A program made the position numbers and the translations under genes. Below, piece by piece: positions 20,859-22,281 of a stretch of 22,281 bases of DNA. The stretch comes from Candidatus Omnitrophota bacterium (GTDB taxonomy: Bacteria; Omnitrophota; Gorgyraeia; Gorgyraeales; Gorgyraeaceae): NCBI GenBank assembly GCA_018901615.1, contig JAHIEN010000124.1:1-22281 (forward strand), written 5' to 3'. Numbering within the stretch: the first letter of the stretch is position 1; every line of letters starts with the position of its first letter. Below the pieces are notes generated by a model that worked only from the letters and a program-made list of their open reading frames with translations, did no database searches and was not told where the DNA came from.

Positions 20859-22067
20859 ATGAAAAGAGTCTATATTTTTGTTATTAAGGAACATTTTAAG
20901 CGCAATCAGCAGATGATTTTTCTTATTGGTCCCAGGCAAGCCGGGAAGACTACAGTCAGTCTGATGGCAAAGGAATTTACCAATCAATTTGCTTATCTAA
21001 ACTGGGACAATTTAGATCATAGAAAAATTATTTTGGAAGGAGTTAATAGTGTTGCTGGTTTTGTCGGGTTGGATAAGTTAACTTCAGAGACACCAATTAT
21101 TGTTTTTGACGAAATTCACAAATATGGTAAGTGGAAAACTTTTCTAAAAGGATTCTTTGATACATATAAAGGAAAGGTACATATTATTGTTACAGGTAGT
21201 TCCCGGTTGGATGTTTATAAAAAGGGCGGCGATAGCCTGATGGGGAGATATTTTCCGTACCGCATGCATCAGTTGTCGTTAGCGGAGCTGGGACGGATTG
21301 ATTTATCAGAAAAAGAAATCAATGAACCATTTCAAAGTAAAAATCAAGATTTTGAGAAGTTACTCAAAAATGGCGGTTTTCCGGAACCCTTTTTAAAAAA
21401 TGACTCGCGATTTTTGAACCGTTGGAAAACCCTGCGGCAGGAACAGTTGATTAAAGAAGATATCAGGGATTTAAGCCGAATCCAGGAATTGGGACAAATC
21501 GAGCTTTTAGCCGAAATCCTAAAACATCAGGCCGGACAATTGACAAATTATTCAAAGCTATCCAACAAAATCAATGTATCTTCCGATACCATACGCCGCT
21601 GGATCAAGACACTACAGGGCTTTTTTTACTGTTTTACTATTCAGCCATGGTCTAAGAATATCCCCCGCTCTCTCATTAAAGAACCAAAGACTTATTTATG
21701 GGATTGGATCAACGTTGACGAAGAAGGATGCCGTGCGGAAAATTTAATAGCTTCTCATCTCTTAAAAGCCGTTCACTATTGGACGGATTGCGGGCTGGGT
21801 CAATATGCCTTATGGTTTATCAGGGATAAGGAAAAACGCGAAGTGGATTTTTTAGTATCACGGGATAAAAAACCATGGTTTCTGGTTGAGGTTAAATTGT
21901 CTTCAAAAGGAGGAATAAATAAGAATTTGGTTTATTTTCAGGAAAAAATTAAGGCAAAACACGCATTCCAGCTAGCATTTGATATGGAATATGTTCCTAA
22001 GGACTGTTTCAAGTATACAGAGCCAATCATAGTACCTGCCCGGACATTTTTGACCCAATTGGTTTAA
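20859..22067 (+). CDS. AAA ATPase with C-terminal DUF4143 (PD-(D/E)XK-like) domain
   Basis: A 402-residue protein of the widespread AAA_14/DUF4143 family, whose cellular role is not established. Walker A is GPRQAGKTT (about 24-32) and Walker B is TPIIVFDEIHKYGKW. VTGSSRLDVYKKGGDSLMGRYFPYRMHQLSLAEL is the family's usual sensor region. A winged-helix-like part follows (TNYSKLSNKINVSSDTIRRWIKTL). The C-terminal domain contains REVDFLVSRDKKPWFLVEVKLSS, which has the D...E-x-K layout of a nuclease-like fold. I chose the ATG at 20859 because GAGGA sits 7 nt upstream and the promoter overlaps the earlier ATG. It is the only gene between two copies of the tRNA-Asn 3' flank, so it probably arrived by insertion. 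Confidence 0.88.
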   Translation: MKRVYIFVIKEHFKRNQQMIFLIGPRQAGKTTVSLMAKEFTNQFAYLNWDNLDHRKIILEGVNSVAGFVGLDKLTSETPIIVFDEIHKYGKWKTFLKGFFDTYKGKVHIIVTGSSRLDVYKKGGDSLMGRYFPYRMHQLSLAELGRIDLSEKEINEPFQSKNQDFEKLLKNGGFPEPFLKNDSRFLNRWKTLRQEQLIKEDIRDLSRIQELGQIELLAEILKHQAGQLTNYSKLSNKINVSSDTIRRWIKTLQGFFYCFTIQPWSKNIPRSLIKEPKTYLWDWINVDEEGCRAENLIASHLLKAVHYWTDCGLGQYALWFIRDKEKREVDFLVSRDKKPWFLVEVKLSSKGGINKNLVYFQEKIKAKHAFQLAFDMEYVPKDCFKYTEPIIVPARTFLTQLV

Positions 22068-22079
22068 GTATTATTAGAT

Positions 22080-22121
22080 TGTAACCAGAAAGTATTTAGT
22101 TCGAGTCCTGCCCGGGAGCCA
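22080..22121 (+). pseudogene. Decayed tRNA-Asn 3' half (distal copy)
   Basis: TGTAACCA aligns from the intron-exon junction of tRNA-Asn (20366 onward). Ten degraded bases follow, then GTTCGAGTCCT and GGGAGCCA, matching the T-arm and acceptor end. The T-stem and anticodon stem no longer pair, so no tRNA is made. It is probably the original tRNA end displaced by an insertion, or a duplicated end. Confidence 0.7.
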
Positions 22122-22202
22122 AATATGTCGTAACTTATTGTATTTAAAGGCGTTACTAGAAAAAAGCCTGACCTAAAAAGTCAGGCTTTTTTATCTCCAA
22201 AA
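22099..22202 (+). repeat. Right copy of the tRNA-Asn 3'-flank direct repeat
   Basis: Collinear with 20385-20489, from the T-loop through the terminator. The pair bounds about 1.7 kb containing the ATPase gene. Confidence 0.8.
22162..22192 (+). terminator. Intrinsic terminator after the ATPase gene
   Basis: AAAAGCCTGAC, a 7-nt loop and GTCAGGCTTTT form an 11-bp stem that runs into six T. It is homologous to the tRNA-Asn terminator at 20453-20479 and now serves the ATPase gene. Confidence 0.85.
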
Positions 22203-22214
22203 TTGAGAGAATAA

Positions 22215-22257
22215 TCTCTAAACCTCTCTGATTTGCAAAGAGAGAGGATTTTAGAGA
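22215..22257. repeat. Inverted repeat with an 11-nt loop (copy 2)
   Basis: TCTCTAAA plus CCTCTCT, loop GATTTGCAAAG, AGAGAGG, a 2-nt bulge and TTTAGAGA: 15 bp in all. It is a near copy of 20720-20756 and lies just beyond the right tRNA-Asn flank repeat. Confidence 0.6.
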
Positions 22258-22281
22258 AATGCATAAATCAAGCCTAAGCCA

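Overview
The window looks like a chromosomal segment from an uncultured, moderately low-GC, Gram-negative-type bacterium, most likely Candidatus Omnitrophota (formerly OP3). The placement is an inference. It rests on two exported proteins with signal peptides followed by short 'LRKP/LRVP'-type motifs and on a 333-residue beta-strand-rich protein, both of which I associate with that phylum from memory. HflK/HflC, a lipoprotein amidase and a PorGDAB operon fit an anaerobe with a diderm-like envelope.

Layout, left to right. (1) 1-2510: the C-terminus of a tyrosine recombinase, a tRNA-Ser 3'-tail repeat, a two-gene unit (NodB-like deacetylase and an AlaDH/PNT-type dehydrogenase), and a second identical copy of the tail. 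(2) 2730-6350: divergent hflK-hflC (minus strand) and a divergent polysaccharide deacetylase plus LysM/amidase lipoprotein pair (plus strand). (3) 6406-9840: tRNA-Arg(ACG) and tRNA-Ser(CGA), followed by two tandem single-gene modules. Both modules have near-identical promoters, an identical 30-nt leader block and a tRNA-Ser-tail-like end. (4) 9869-13115: a tightly packed group with a beta-rich protein, a PabB-PabC fusion and TadA. (5) 13120-14635: tRNA-Ser(GCT) between a LAGLIDADG protein, whose stop codon lies inside the tRNA, and a GIY-YIG protein. (6) 14640-19951: dnaX-recR, then the porGDAB operon. (7) 19952-22281: a palindromic repeat, then tRNA-Asn(GTT) split inside its anticodon by a 237-nt group I intron, then an AAA ATPase/DUF4143 gene bounded by a second, decayed copy of the tRNA-Asn 3' half and its terminator.

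The housekeeping genes are ordinary. The notable theme is that three of the four tRNA genes (Ser-CGA, Ser-GCT, Asn-GTT) have acquired DNA directly against them. The insertions are small one- or two-gene units bounded by copies of tRNA 3' tails, homing-endonuclease-like genes, or an intron. None of the small units encodes an obvious recombinase. The only integrase in view is the truncated one at the left edge, beside the same kind of tail. My main candidate for an undescribed system is this set of tRNA-tail-bounded cassettes with a standard promoter and hairpin leader. The best supported single surprise is the group I intron in tRNA-Asn.
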